Below, piece after piece: positions 15,562 to 22,019 of a stretch of 47,138 nucleotides of DNA. Numbering within the stretch: position 1 is the stretch's first letter; every line of letters begins with the position of its first letter. The DNA is from Clostridia bacterium. Its GTDB lineage: Bacteria > Bacillota > Clostridia > Oscillospirales > CAG-272. The notes under the pieces are model-generated. The model saw nothing but the letters and a program-made list of their open reading frames with translations. It ran no database searches and was not told the DNA's origin. A program made the translations under genes and the position numbers. The stretch covers positions 1 through 47,138 of the forward strand of contig JAFQUJ010000013.1 in NCBI GenBank assembly GCA_017408585.1, in the 5' to 3' direction.

Positions 15562-18033
15562 TTATTTTACCTTTTTTGTTGGTGTATATACCTTATAGTG
15601 ATTTGCGGTGCACGATTTTATAAAATCGCACTCGGCAATCTCTATTGTGTTTCCTCTGTCGGAGAAGAAAATATAGGTTGTACCCTCCTCGAATGGCGGG
15701 GCGTCACAATGCTCTGCTAAAATGCTTGAAATTCTCGGAACGCGAGCATTTTTCGCCACCTTTGCGCCACCCTCAATTACCCAATGCTTATCAGTTGAGA
15801 TTAGGAATAGCTTTGAGCTTGCATCTGTCGATTTCGGCAAGAATATCGAGTATGCGCCATTTGAGTTTCGACGAAGCAATCTCGCCTCGTGCTTGGTGCG
15901 CCACTCCTTTATATCCTTTGCCATAGACATGAGCTCGGCTATCTCTTTAGCAGAGAAAGGATTTAAGCTAGCCCAGAACGCCTCGTCATATGAGCTGATA
16001 GGACGTCCCTTGTAAGATGCGTTTGGATTTATACGGAAGTATTCTTGACCACACGCCGAGCAAGCGCATCTATCTGCCCTTAGATTGAGCTCACTTCTTA
16101 CCTCAACAAAGCCACAATACGGGCAAGCGAACTCCTTGGTTACATTTCCACCATCAAGACGCATATCGTGTGGAAGGAAGTTGTGAGTATCCACGATAAT
16201 TGTAGTTGTATCTTCCTTTATTTTTGATAGCTCCTCTTGAACACCTGAAATGAGAGCCGCAAACGCAAGCCTTGCATTTCCGTTTTCCGGATTGGTAAGA
16301 GCTGTTTCGGTTTCTGAGAGCATTGTGCACATTTGCTCCTGCGAGAAGCAAATCGCCCTCGGGCCTGTGCTCTCAAGCTCGGCAACTCTCTCGGTGAGAG
16401 TCGAAACCGTATGAAGAAGGATATCAAATTTGCCTTGCATATATTCGATAATTTGGTCGCGATTGTCGCTTGCCTTCTTGCCAATTGACAAAATCTCGTT
16501 ATACATTTGCGCCATCTGCTCGCCAATGGTATTAAGTGATGCCATTATTGTTACATTTTGGGCGTGGAGCTTAGCGCACTCGCCTTCAACGACGCTGACA
16601 ATTCTGTCGCCCGTTTCGTCAAGCTTAGAGCTTAGCTCGTCAACCTTTTGGATAACAAGCTCCTTAATGCCCGAGCTAATCGCTGTTATCATTTCGCCGA
16701 TTTGGTTGCGTGCTTGGATAATTGAGCCCTCAATGCGCTCGCCTTGGACATTCATGCACTTTTGCAAGAATTCCTGAGTTGCGACAGTTTCAACGAGCTG
16801 TGTTGCCATATCGTGAATATCGCTTACATCCTCACCAATCTCGTCGGTGCGCTCCTCTAATGCGTTTAGATGCTCAACGGTTGTGGCAATAGCCTCGGTC
16901 ACCTGTGTCTTTAAAGCATCAAGACAGCCAAGGATTTTCGCCTCCTCCTCAATGCCCTTCATAACGGAATATGTAAGACCACACGCCGAGCAATGAAATT
17001 CGCCTGACGCCTCATTGAAATACAAGCGCTCGCCCGAGTATGAGCAATCGGGACATTTACGAGCCAAGAATTTAGGGCTAAACGCGCCAGAGCTGATTTC
17101 GGATAGGCTAATCTCGCCACCGCTTTCAGCGCCCATATGAGCGAGCCTTGTGCTGATAGCTCGTTCAATTGCGCCCTCAAACATTTCCTCAAGGCGCTCC
17201 TCGCTAACACCCTCATAGCCACATACAAAGCCCGCCATTTTATCCTCGAGCATTTCCATTAGGCCCTCAAATCTATCGCCCAAATCCTTATCGAGAATTT
17301 CTCTAAACAAGGATAGTAGCACCTGCTGACCTTGGTCAAGGTCACTTGCATAGCAGGAGCGAAGGAAGCTCTCTCTTGCTCCGTTTAGCATTTCGAGCAA
17401 CAGCTCCTTATCCTGCTGAACCATCTTTTCAGAGTAGAGCTTAGATAAATTTAAGTATTTTTCGATATTTTCCTTATACATATAGTCGGTAAAGAGTGCA
17501 ATTAGCGCCTTTCCGTCGCTACCCGACAAGGGAATATCCGGCATTTCAATTTCGCTTTCGTCGTTTACGGGAATAGGTGGTGGTAGCTGACCCTTTTTCT
17601 TAGCTCTTCTCACCTCACGCTCGTGGCGCTTTTCTTGCTTTTTACGCCTTTTAGCGCCTGCCTCCCATTCCTCGTATGCCTTTTCGCATTCGTCAAAGAC
17701 TATATGCGCCTGCGCAAAGAAGTCTATCTTGTCAAGCTCCGTCTCAAACGGACAATTATCCGTCGAAAACATTTTTCCGCTTGCCAAGTCCTCATAAACC
17801 TTAGCGCCTCTTTTAAGACGAGCTCTTCTCTCTCGTCTAGCCTGAAGGAAATTCTCAGGCATATTACTAATAAGCTCGCCTAAAACATTACCCGCAAGAC
17901 CGCCCAAAGCACCCGAGCAAGCCTCAACAATAGGTATTCCCGCCACCTGATCTATTACGACCGTTGAAACATCGATAGCGACATTAAAAGCGACCTTGAT
18001 TTTGTTCCAAAGTTTTGGTAAAAATGGATGCAT
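15562..18033 (-). CDS. Large zinc-ribbon and coiled-coil protein of unknown function
   Basis: 823 residues. N-terminal about 1-60 is amphipathic/hydrophobic with glycine zippers ('GALGGLAGNVLGELI'), possibly membrane-associating. A basic helical stretch follows (about 118-150). Zinc ribbon 1 has Cys327, Cys330, Cys348, Cys351; zinc ribbon 2 has Cys637, Cys640, Cys658, Cys661. Between them (about 365-560) lies a long coiled coil that resembles the signalling part of chemoreceptors in composition. The C-terminal 150 residues form an unknown domain. No named family recognised overall. There is no Shine-Dalgarno before ATG 18033; a 125-bp inverted-repeat element starts 4 bases upstream and may have displaced the native leader. 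Confidence 0.72.
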   Translation of the reverse strand: MHPFLPKLWNKIKVAFNVAIDVSTVVIDQVAGIPIVEACSGALGGLAGNVLGELISNMPENFLQARRERRARLKRGAKVYEDLASGKMFSTDNCPFETELDKIDFFAQAHIVFDECEKAYEEWEAGAKRRKKQEKRHEREVRRAKKKGQLPPPIPVNDESEIEMPDIPLSGSDGKALIALFTDYMYKENIEKYLNLSKLYSEKMVQQDKELLLEMLNGARESFLRSCYASDLDQGQQVLLSLFREILDKDLGDRFEGLMEMLEDKMAGFVCGYEGVSEERLEEMFEGAIERAISTRLAHMGAESGGEISLSEISSGAFSPKFLARKCPDCSYSGERLYFNEASGEFHCSACGLTYSVMKGIEEEAKILGCLDALKTQVTEAIATTVEHLNALEERTDEIGEDVSDIHDMATQLVETVATQEFLQKCMNVQGERIEGSIIQARNQIGEMITAISSGIKELVIQKVDELSSKLDETGDRIVSVVEGECAKLHAQNVTIMASLNTIGEQMAQMYNEILSIGKKASDNRDQIIEYMQGKFDILLHTVSTLTERVAELESTGPRAICFSQEQMCTMLSETETALTNPENGNARLAFAALISGVQEELSKIKEDTTTIIVDTHNFLPHDMRLDGGNVTKEFACPYCGFVEVRSELNLRADRCACSACGQEYFRINPNASYKGRPISSYDEAFWASLNPFSAKEIAELMSMAKDIKEWRTKHEARLLRRNSNGAYSIFLPKSTDASSKLFLISTDKHWVIEGGAKVAKNARVPRISSILAEHCDAPPFEEGTTYIFFSDRGNTIEIAECDFIKSCTANHYKVYTPTKKVK

Positions 18034-18036
18034 AAT

Positions 18037-18161
18037 GTTTGAGGGGTGATAAGCGTCGCAATACTGCGTTGGGCTTCACCCACGACCTTGTCGTACACTA
18101 AGTACGCCATCGCCCGTGGCTTCCAGTCCGTCTTGTCTTGCTTGCTTCTAACCCCTCAAAC
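18037..18161. repeat. 125-bp element with GTTTGAGGGGT inverted termini
   Basis: Ends are GTTTGAGGGGT (18037-18047) and ACCCCTCAAAC (18151-18161), perfect 11-bp inverted repeats. The middle carries an imperfect palindrome around GTACACTAAGTAC (about 18093-18105) flanked by CCACG / CGTGG. No coding capacity, so it is a MITE- or REP-like unit. It sits between a possible Shine-Dalgarno (AAGGAGAT on the minus strand, about 18191-18198) and the ATG of the zinc-ribbon gene. Confidence 0.6.
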
Positions 18162-18394
18162 TCTTTATTGCTTGAAAGAGGTTAGCCCCTATCTCCTTTT
18201 TATTTATTGATTTGTGGTTGAGCTTTGATAAGCTACATTCTTCTTTGTTGCTGTGGTGCGCCTCGAACAATTTGCTTCTAAAAGCTCAGGCCTCCTTCGA
18301 TTTTTTTAATATAACTACTTCTACTATTTCGTTGCTCCTCGCTGACGAGGAGCGCTATGTATGTGTGCGCCTATTAATTTATGGCGCTTTGAGG
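18162..18394. other. Non-coding stretch between element and small gene
   Basis: No convincing gene. Contains minus-strand AAGGAGAT (about 18191-18198) without a start codon at the right distance. No clear terminator or promoter was seen. Confidence 0.4.
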
Positions 18395-18763
18395 TTATTT
18401 ATTTTCTGCCCAGCGGTTTACGGTGTCCCAGATTTTTTCTGCGCCACTGACGACGGCAGTTGTGCCTTGGGGCTTATAGTAGCCCTCACGGATTTCGGCG
18501 AGCGCTTGCTCGATTTCGACAATGAACGGCTCGGAGTCCTCGCGAACGGTGATTGACGAGAGCCAATTCTTTGATTTCTTTAAGCAATCATATGCAAGCC
18601 TTCCAAGCTCCTCGACGCTCTCGAACACATCGGCGGTTGAAAGAAAGCTTGGTCCCCAATGGATTAGGTAATCGTCGATTTTTCCGCTGATTTTTGCAAC
18701 CCTTTGCTTTAACGCCTCAATTTTTTTAGCGGTCTGCTTTTTCTTTGAGCAAAAAAGTCCCAT
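18395..18763 (-). CDS. Small helical protein of unknown function
   Basis: 122 residues from ATG 18763, which has GAGGAAT upstream and lies one base after the stop of the protease gene, so the two are translationally coupled. (The frame is open further upstream, but that part overlaps the protease gene.) The start 'MGLFCSKKK' has a Gly2 and a Cys near basic residues, compatible with membrane-surface attachment, but no lipobox. The rest is helical ('KIEALKQRVAKISGKIDDYL', 'IVEIEQALAEIREGY'). No family recognised. A partner of the protease is the simplest guess. Confidence 0.65.
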   Translation of the reverse strand: MGLFCSKKKQTAKKIEALKQRVAKISGKIDDYLIHWGPSFLSTADVFESVEELGRLAYDCLKKSKNWLSSITVREDSEPFIVEIEQALAEIREGYYKPQGTTAVVSGAEKIWDTVNRWAENK

Positions 18764-18764
18764 T

Positions 18765-20021
18765 TTATTCCTCCTCGACACAAGCAAGAAGTGCTGAAAG
18801 CTCCGTTTTCGCCTTTGATGTATAAAGCGGAACGAACAACGATGCGCCTCTAACCAAGTCATTATCATTTAGATTTACGCTAAGCGAATGAACGCCGATA
18901 CAGCGTCCGTTTGCCAGCAAAAGCGGTCCACCGCTAGAGCCTGCGTTTGCAGGTGTATCGCATCTTAGATATGATGCGTGCTCGTGATTATAATCGAGCT
19001 GGATTATATGTCCAAACAACGGAACGAGTGATTTGCCAAGGTCATTACCCAAAAGCACGACATCAGCGCCAACTCTGGCTTCCTTTTTGCTCTCGACAAG
19101 TGTGATTTCGTCTGCTCCGTTAGCTCTTGCGGTTGGCACTACTATTTTACATAGTGCTATATCGAGCTCATATGATGGAGCGATGGGCGTTATTTGATAT
19201 TCCGAAACGCTATTTTTAAATGACGCTCTAAGTGCGAGTCTTGGCACGAGCGCTCCGTCTCTTTCCTCGTAGATGACATGGCGCGCGCAAAGCAAATAAA
19301 GCTCACTCTCGCTCTCGCCTTCCTTTTTACGAACAACAAAAGCAGTTCCTCTTGAGGAGCTTGAAAGCACCGCAAGCACACTTCCAAGTCGTTGGTCGGC
19401 AAGGTCGGAGCGTGACAGCGTCATATCCTCGGGCGTTGGAGCTGAGCAACGCTCGCACACAAGCACCTCGACCTCGTTTAGCTTAAGAGTAGTTTCGCCA
19501 TACAGCTCTTCCTTATAAGCCTTGAAGGCGCTATCGCTATCAATTGCGCTCTTAAATTCCTTTATGCTCGGCTCGTCAAGGTCGCTAAATATTGCATTTA
19601 GCTTTGGCAAAAGCTCTGCCCTTAGCACCTCGCCAATTCCCTTTCCGTTCTCGTCATAGGCATATAGGTAGTGGGCTGTTCCAAACGGAAGCTCCACCGT
19701 TTTCATAAAATCAACAAAGTATTTTTCCTTGAAGCGCTTTAAAATCATTATATCAAAGCGAGCGACGCCATTTACACGCCATAGCTCCTCTTGTGATCTG
19801 TTTATGTACTTAAAGCCCCATGGAATTTCTATTCTCGCGTCTGCTCCGTCAGCCTCGCGATAAACGCATAACTTGAAGCTCTTGCGCGCTTTATCAAAGC
19901 TTTCCTCGCACGCAAAGCCTGCCCCAACATAAAACGAGGCGTCCTTGTCGCTATTTGGAATGAAAAATTCAGCGTAAAGCACCCCCGACGGAAGCGGAAG
20001 CGATATTCTCTCCTTGCTCAT
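18765..20021 (-). CDS. Trypsin-like serine protease with novel N-terminal domain
   Basis: 418 residues. Residues about 1-205 form a domain I do not recognise, with 'VCERCSAPTP' (a Cys pair at about 189/192) at its end. Residues about 210-415 are an S1-type chymotrypsin-fold protease: His248 in 'CARHVIYEE', Asp287 in 'YELDIALCK', Ser363 in 'NAGSSGGPLL'. There is no signal peptide, membrane segment or PDZ domain, so unlike DegP/HtrA it should act in the cytoplasm. First gene of the leftward cluster, with AAGGAGAG before ATG 20021. Cytoplasmic trypsin-like proteases in bacteria are often effectors or processing enzymes of conflict systems; a second one is encoded at 24064-25221. Confidence 0.87.
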   Translation of the reverse strand: MSKERISLPLPSGVLYAEFFIPNSDKDASFYVGAGFACEESFDKARKSFKLCVYREADGADARIEIPWGFKYINRSQEELWRVNGVARFDIMILKRFKEKYFVDFMKTVELPFGTAHYLYAYDENGKGIGEVLRAELLPKLNAIFSDLDEPSIKEFKSAIDSDSAFKAYKEELYGETTLKLNEVEVLVCERCSAPTPEDMTLSRSDLADQRLGSVLAVLSSSSRGTAFVVRKKEGESESELYLLCARHVIYEERDGALVPRLALRASFKNSVSEYQITPIAPSYELDIALCKIVVPTARANGADEITLVESKKEARVGADVVLLGNDLGKSLVPLFGHIIQLDYNHEHASYLRCDTPANAGSSGGPLLLANGRCIGVHSLSVNLNDNDLVRGASLFVPLYTSKAKTELSALLACVEEE

Positions 20022-20057
20022 AATGCTCTCCTTAATTATATTTATATATACATAGTT

Positions 20058-20086
20058 ATTTTAACATAAATTATTAATATAGTAAA
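20058..20086 (-). promoter_or_regulatory. Possible promoter of the protease/Hsp70 cluster
   Basis: Minus strand -35 TTTACT (20081-20086), 17-nt spacer, -10 TAAAAT (20058-20063), 37 nt before ATG 20021. The -35 is weak (4/6). Confidence 0.4.
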
Positions 20087-20253
20087 CAAATTTTGACTTA
20101 TTTTTTAAAATTTGTGCAAATTATTCTAATTTCTCGACCTTTTGCACGCATTTCCACAAATTTTTTGTGCATTTTGCTAACAGCGTCAGACCACGGGGCA
20201 AAAAGCCTCATTTTATCTATATGAATATATATTATCACAACCATTTTATTCTT

Positions 20254-20273
20254 CGGTCGCATTTTTTGTGACA
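20254..20273. promoter_or_regulatory. 20-bp motif shared with the ESCRT-like operon, copy 1
   Basis: CGGTCGCATTTTTTGTGACA, identical to 28519-28538. The core GTCGCA-N5-TGTGAC is a near-perfect inverted repeat. It lies about 170 bp upstream of the putative promoter of the protease cluster. Confidence 0.6.
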
Positions 20274-20276
20274 ACA

Positions 20277-20790
20277 ATGCTTCGCAATGCGAAGCAAATG
20301 CAATGCTACGCAAGTGCGGATGTGCGTACACCCCAAGAGTTCAAGCGAAGTGAAGAACGATTGGCTGGTGGTAGCCATGCAAGCGACCGAAGGGAGTCGC
20401 AATGAGGAATGAGGAATGAATTGTGCCTTTGGCACATGAATTGCAACTGCGTTGCATGAATTGAACGCAAGCGTTCATGATTTGCTCCTATGGAGCATTA
20501 ATGCACACAAGGTGTGCAATTCATGACACAGAGTGTCAATTAATGGCATTAGCCGATTCGCGTGCGAAGCGCAATTCTTTTTGGTCGATATGTCCTAACG
20601 GACTCGATATGTTGCTAACGCAACTCGATATGTCAGCGTTGCTGACTCGATATGCTCCTGCGGAGCGTTTTGTTCGCCCACAGGGGCTCCCTGTTGGCTG
20701 TTGAGCCACCTCGACCGGAATTTGCCTCTCGACCCGCGTCGAGTGAATTGACACCTTGTGTCATGAAACTCTACACTCTCACAAGGCTAG
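20277..20790. repeat. Composite mini-hairpin repeat, copy D
   Basis: The most complete copy. The 89-bp block is 20316-20404. Then about 20420-20575 come hairpins with ATGAATT/ATTAAT linkers: GTGCC-ttt-GGCAC, GCAAC-tgc-GTTGC, GAACGC-aa-GCGTTC, GCTCC-tat-GGAGC, GCACAC-aag-GTGTGC, GACAC-aga-GTGTC, GGC-atta-GCC. About 20583-20668 are four TCGATAT-linked hairpins: GTCC-taac-GGAC, GTTGC-taac-GCAAC, GTCAGC-gtt-GCTGAC, GCTCC-tgc-GGAGC. Then a GGGGCTCCCTGTTGG segment and GACAC-ctt-GTGTC. No gene. Confidence 0.88.
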
Positions 20791-20806
20791 TCTCCTTATT
20801 AAAAAA

Positions 20807-20822
20807 TGATATCATGATATCA
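20807..20822. repeat. TGATATCA tandem palindrome (copy 3)
   Basis: Perfect 16-mer with A-rich right flank; first of the cluster around the RHH gene. Confidence 0.85.
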
Positions 20823-20914
20823 AAAATATAAGAGACTTGGGTATCAAAAACTCATGCAATTTGTGGCAATTCATAAGCTTTTTACAACAAGCGTTTCTAT
20901 ATTCTTGTTAAAAG

Positions 20915-20930
20915 TGATATCATGATATCA
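20915..20930. repeat. TGATATCA tandem palindrome (copy 4)
   Basis: Perfect 16-mer, 108 bp from copy 3. Confidence 0.85.
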
Positions 20931-21015
20931 AAAACAAAAGGGAGCGTAAGTGGATTTGCCGTGAAATTATAGGGCACTTCTCCTATTTTCAAAGAATCTC
21001 TATTTTGGAAACAAG

Positions 21016-21031
21016 TGATATCATGATATCA
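21016..21031. repeat. TGATATCA tandem palindrome (copy 5)
   Basis: Perfect 16-mer, 101 bp from copy 4. The stretch 21032-21118 after it holds nothing recognised. Confidence 0.85.
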
Positions 21032-21118
21032 AAATAATGGGGTTTGGGGGATGATTGTGGGACGGATTATTGGTCAATATGGATAAGGAAGCAAGGCTTG
21101 TTTTTAGAGTTAATGCAG

Positions 21119-21142
21119 AAAAAGCCCCTCTGAGTGAGGGGC
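21119..21142 (-). terminator. Terminator of the RHH gene
   Basis: Minus strand stem GCCCCTC / GAGGGGC (21136-21142 with 21124-21130) followed by five T residues, 11 nt after the stop codon. Confidence 0.8.
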
Positions 21143-21153
21143 GAAAATGTTTT

Positions 21154-21333
21154 TTATTTTTTCTTGGAAGCAAGATCCTTGAGAACGAGGTCGGTTATAT
21201 ATTCGTTAAAGCTATAACCACGAGTTTCTTCCTTTATCTCTCTTACTTTTTTCATAACCTTGGCATAAATTTCCTTCGGAAGTCTGACCGGTATCATAAT
21301 TTTTTGATATGTAGGCGTGTTTTGCTTGTTCAT
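21154..21333 (-). CDS. Ribbon-helix-helix (MetJ/Arc-type) DNA-binding protein
   Basis: 59 residues, start ATG 21333 with AAGGAGAT upstream. The N-terminal 'YQKIMIPVRLPKEIYAKVMK' is the beta-strand plus first helix of a ribbon-helix-helix protein, and 'YSFNEYITDLVLKDLA' is the second helix. RHH dimers insert the strand pair into the DNA major groove. MetJ, the best known relative, binds tandem 8-bp palindromic boxes; here six perfect and one degenerate TGATATCA tandem boxes lie within 600 bp of the gene, and a single box overlaps its own -10. It most likely recognises TGATATCA and represses itself. It has its own terminator, so it is monocistronic. The target specificity is inference. Confidence 0.82.
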   Translation of the reverse strand: MNKQNTPTYQKIMIPVRLPKEIYAKVMKKVREIKEETRGYSFNEYITDLVLKDLASKKK

Positions 21334-21376
21334 AAAAATCTCCTTGTATTTAATCGTAATTTAACTTGCTAATATA

Positions 21377-21405
21377 ATGATATCATACGCCCTAAGCCAT
21401 GTCAA
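21377..21405 (-). promoter_or_regulatory. Promoter of the RHH gene with TGATATCA box on the -10
   Basis: Minus strand -35 TTGACA (21400-21405), 17-nt spacer, -10 TATCAT (21377-21382). The -10 lies in the perfect palindrome ATGATATCAT (21377-21386). A full tandem box (21421-21436) sits 15 bp upstream of the -35. This is a typical autorepression layout. Confidence 0.7.
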
Positions 21406-21420
21406 TGCTTTTTTGATTTT

Positions 21421-21436
21421 TGATATCATGATATCA
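21421..21436. repeat. TGATATCA tandem palindrome (copy 6)
   Basis: Perfect 16-mer just upstream of the RHH promoter; flanks extend the symmetry to TTTT/AAAA. Confidence 0.88.
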
Positions 21437-21541
21437 AAAATACAGGGCCTGAGCAGGCGGGGCGGTGACGAGCAATGACATGGGTTCTCGCTTTGCTCCA
21501 TGAATTGTGCCTCTGGCACATGAATTGGCTGACGCCATGAA
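21437..21541. repeat. Composite repeat, copy E left part
   Basis: Diverged duplicate of 21755-21858 ('GACATGGGTTCTC', 'CTTTGCTCCATGAATTGTGC'), ending in hairpins GTGCC-tct-GGCAC and GGC-tgac-GCC with ATGAATT linkers. No gene. Confidence 0.7.
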
Positions 21542-21599
21542 TCGACACCTTGTGTCATGAAACTCTCCACTCTCACAAGGCTAGTACCTGTTTTTAAAA

Positions 21600-21615
21600 C
21601 GATACCATGATATCA
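21600..21615. repeat. Degenerate TGATATCA tandem palindrome
   Basis: CGATACCATGATATCA, two changes in the left box; it aligns with copy 3 in the duplicated segment. Confidence 0.6.
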
Positions 21616-21692
21616 AAAATATAAGAGATTCGGGTAGCAAAAACTCATGCAATAGCTTTTTACAACAAGCATTTCTATACACTTATTAAAAG

Positions 21693-21708
21693 TGATATCA
21701 TGATATCA
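21693..21708. repeat. TGATATCA tandem palindrome (copy 7)
   Basis: Perfect 16-mer aligned with copy 4 in the duplicated segment. Confidence 0.85.
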
Positions 21709-21738
21709 AAATTAACAAGAGATTTTAAAACAAAAAAA

Positions 21739-21754
21739 TGATATCATGATATCA
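21739..21754. repeat. TGATATCA tandem palindrome (copy 8)
   Basis: Perfect 16-mer aligned with copy 6 in the second duplicated segment. Confidence 0.85.
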
Positions 21755-21968
21755 AAAATACAGGGTCAAAGCAGGCAGGTCGGTAACGAGCAAGGACATG
21801 GGTTCTCACTTTGCTCCATGAATTGTGCCCTTGGCACATGAATTGGCTAACGCCATGAATTGCCTTCGGCGTGAATAGTTGCTGTGCAACATGAATTGGC
21901 TAACGCCACGAATTGCCTTCGGCATGAATAGTTGCTGTGCAACATGAATTGGCTGATGCCACGAATTG
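21755..21968. repeat. Composite repeat, copy E right part
   Basis: The first 104 bp duplicate 21437-21541. Then a tandem pair of about 60 bp, each with GCCTTCGGC, GTTGC-tgt-GCAAC and GGC-taac/tgat-GCC hairpins joined by ATGAATT/ACGAATT linkers. It ends at the terminator of the RuvB-like gene. No gene. Confidence 0.78.
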
Positions 21969-21969
21969 C

Positions 21970-22009
21970 AAAAAAGAGAGCTATCGGCTTGACCGATGCT
22001 CTCTTTTTT
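21970..22009 (-). terminator. Terminator of the ESCRT-like operon
   Basis: Inverted repeat AAAAAAGAGAGC..GCTCTCTTTTTT with an ATCGG/CCGAT inner stem, 11 nt after the stop of the last gene (22020). Symmetrical T/A tracts mean it could work in both directions. Confidence 0.85.
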
Positions 22010-22019
22010 GTTTATTTGA

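Larger units (their letters stand above)
20750..20935. repeat. Diverged direct repeat, left copy (flanks the RHH locus)
   Basis: Aligns with 21544-21713: shared pieces in order are 'GACACCTTGTGTCATGAAAC', 'ACTCTCACAAGGCTAGT', a TGATATCA site, 'AAAAATATAAGAGA', 'CAAAAACTCATGCAAT', 'CTTTTTACAACAAGC', then a second TGATATCA site. The pair brackets the RHH gene, as expected from a segmental duplication. Confidence 0.75.
21544..21713. repeat. Diverged direct repeat, right copy
   Basis: Partner of 20750-20935, slightly shorter because a short segment is missing before CTTTTTACAACAAGC. Contains a degenerate (21600-21615) and a perfect (21693-21708) tandem box. Confidence 0.75.

Noticed and set aside
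20400-20680. Regularly spaced repeats that could be taken for a CRISPR array
   Set aside because: The constant parts are only 5-8 nt linkers and each 'spacer' is itself a small palindrome; no cas genes are near and unit order is shared between loci, which CRISPR spacers would not show.
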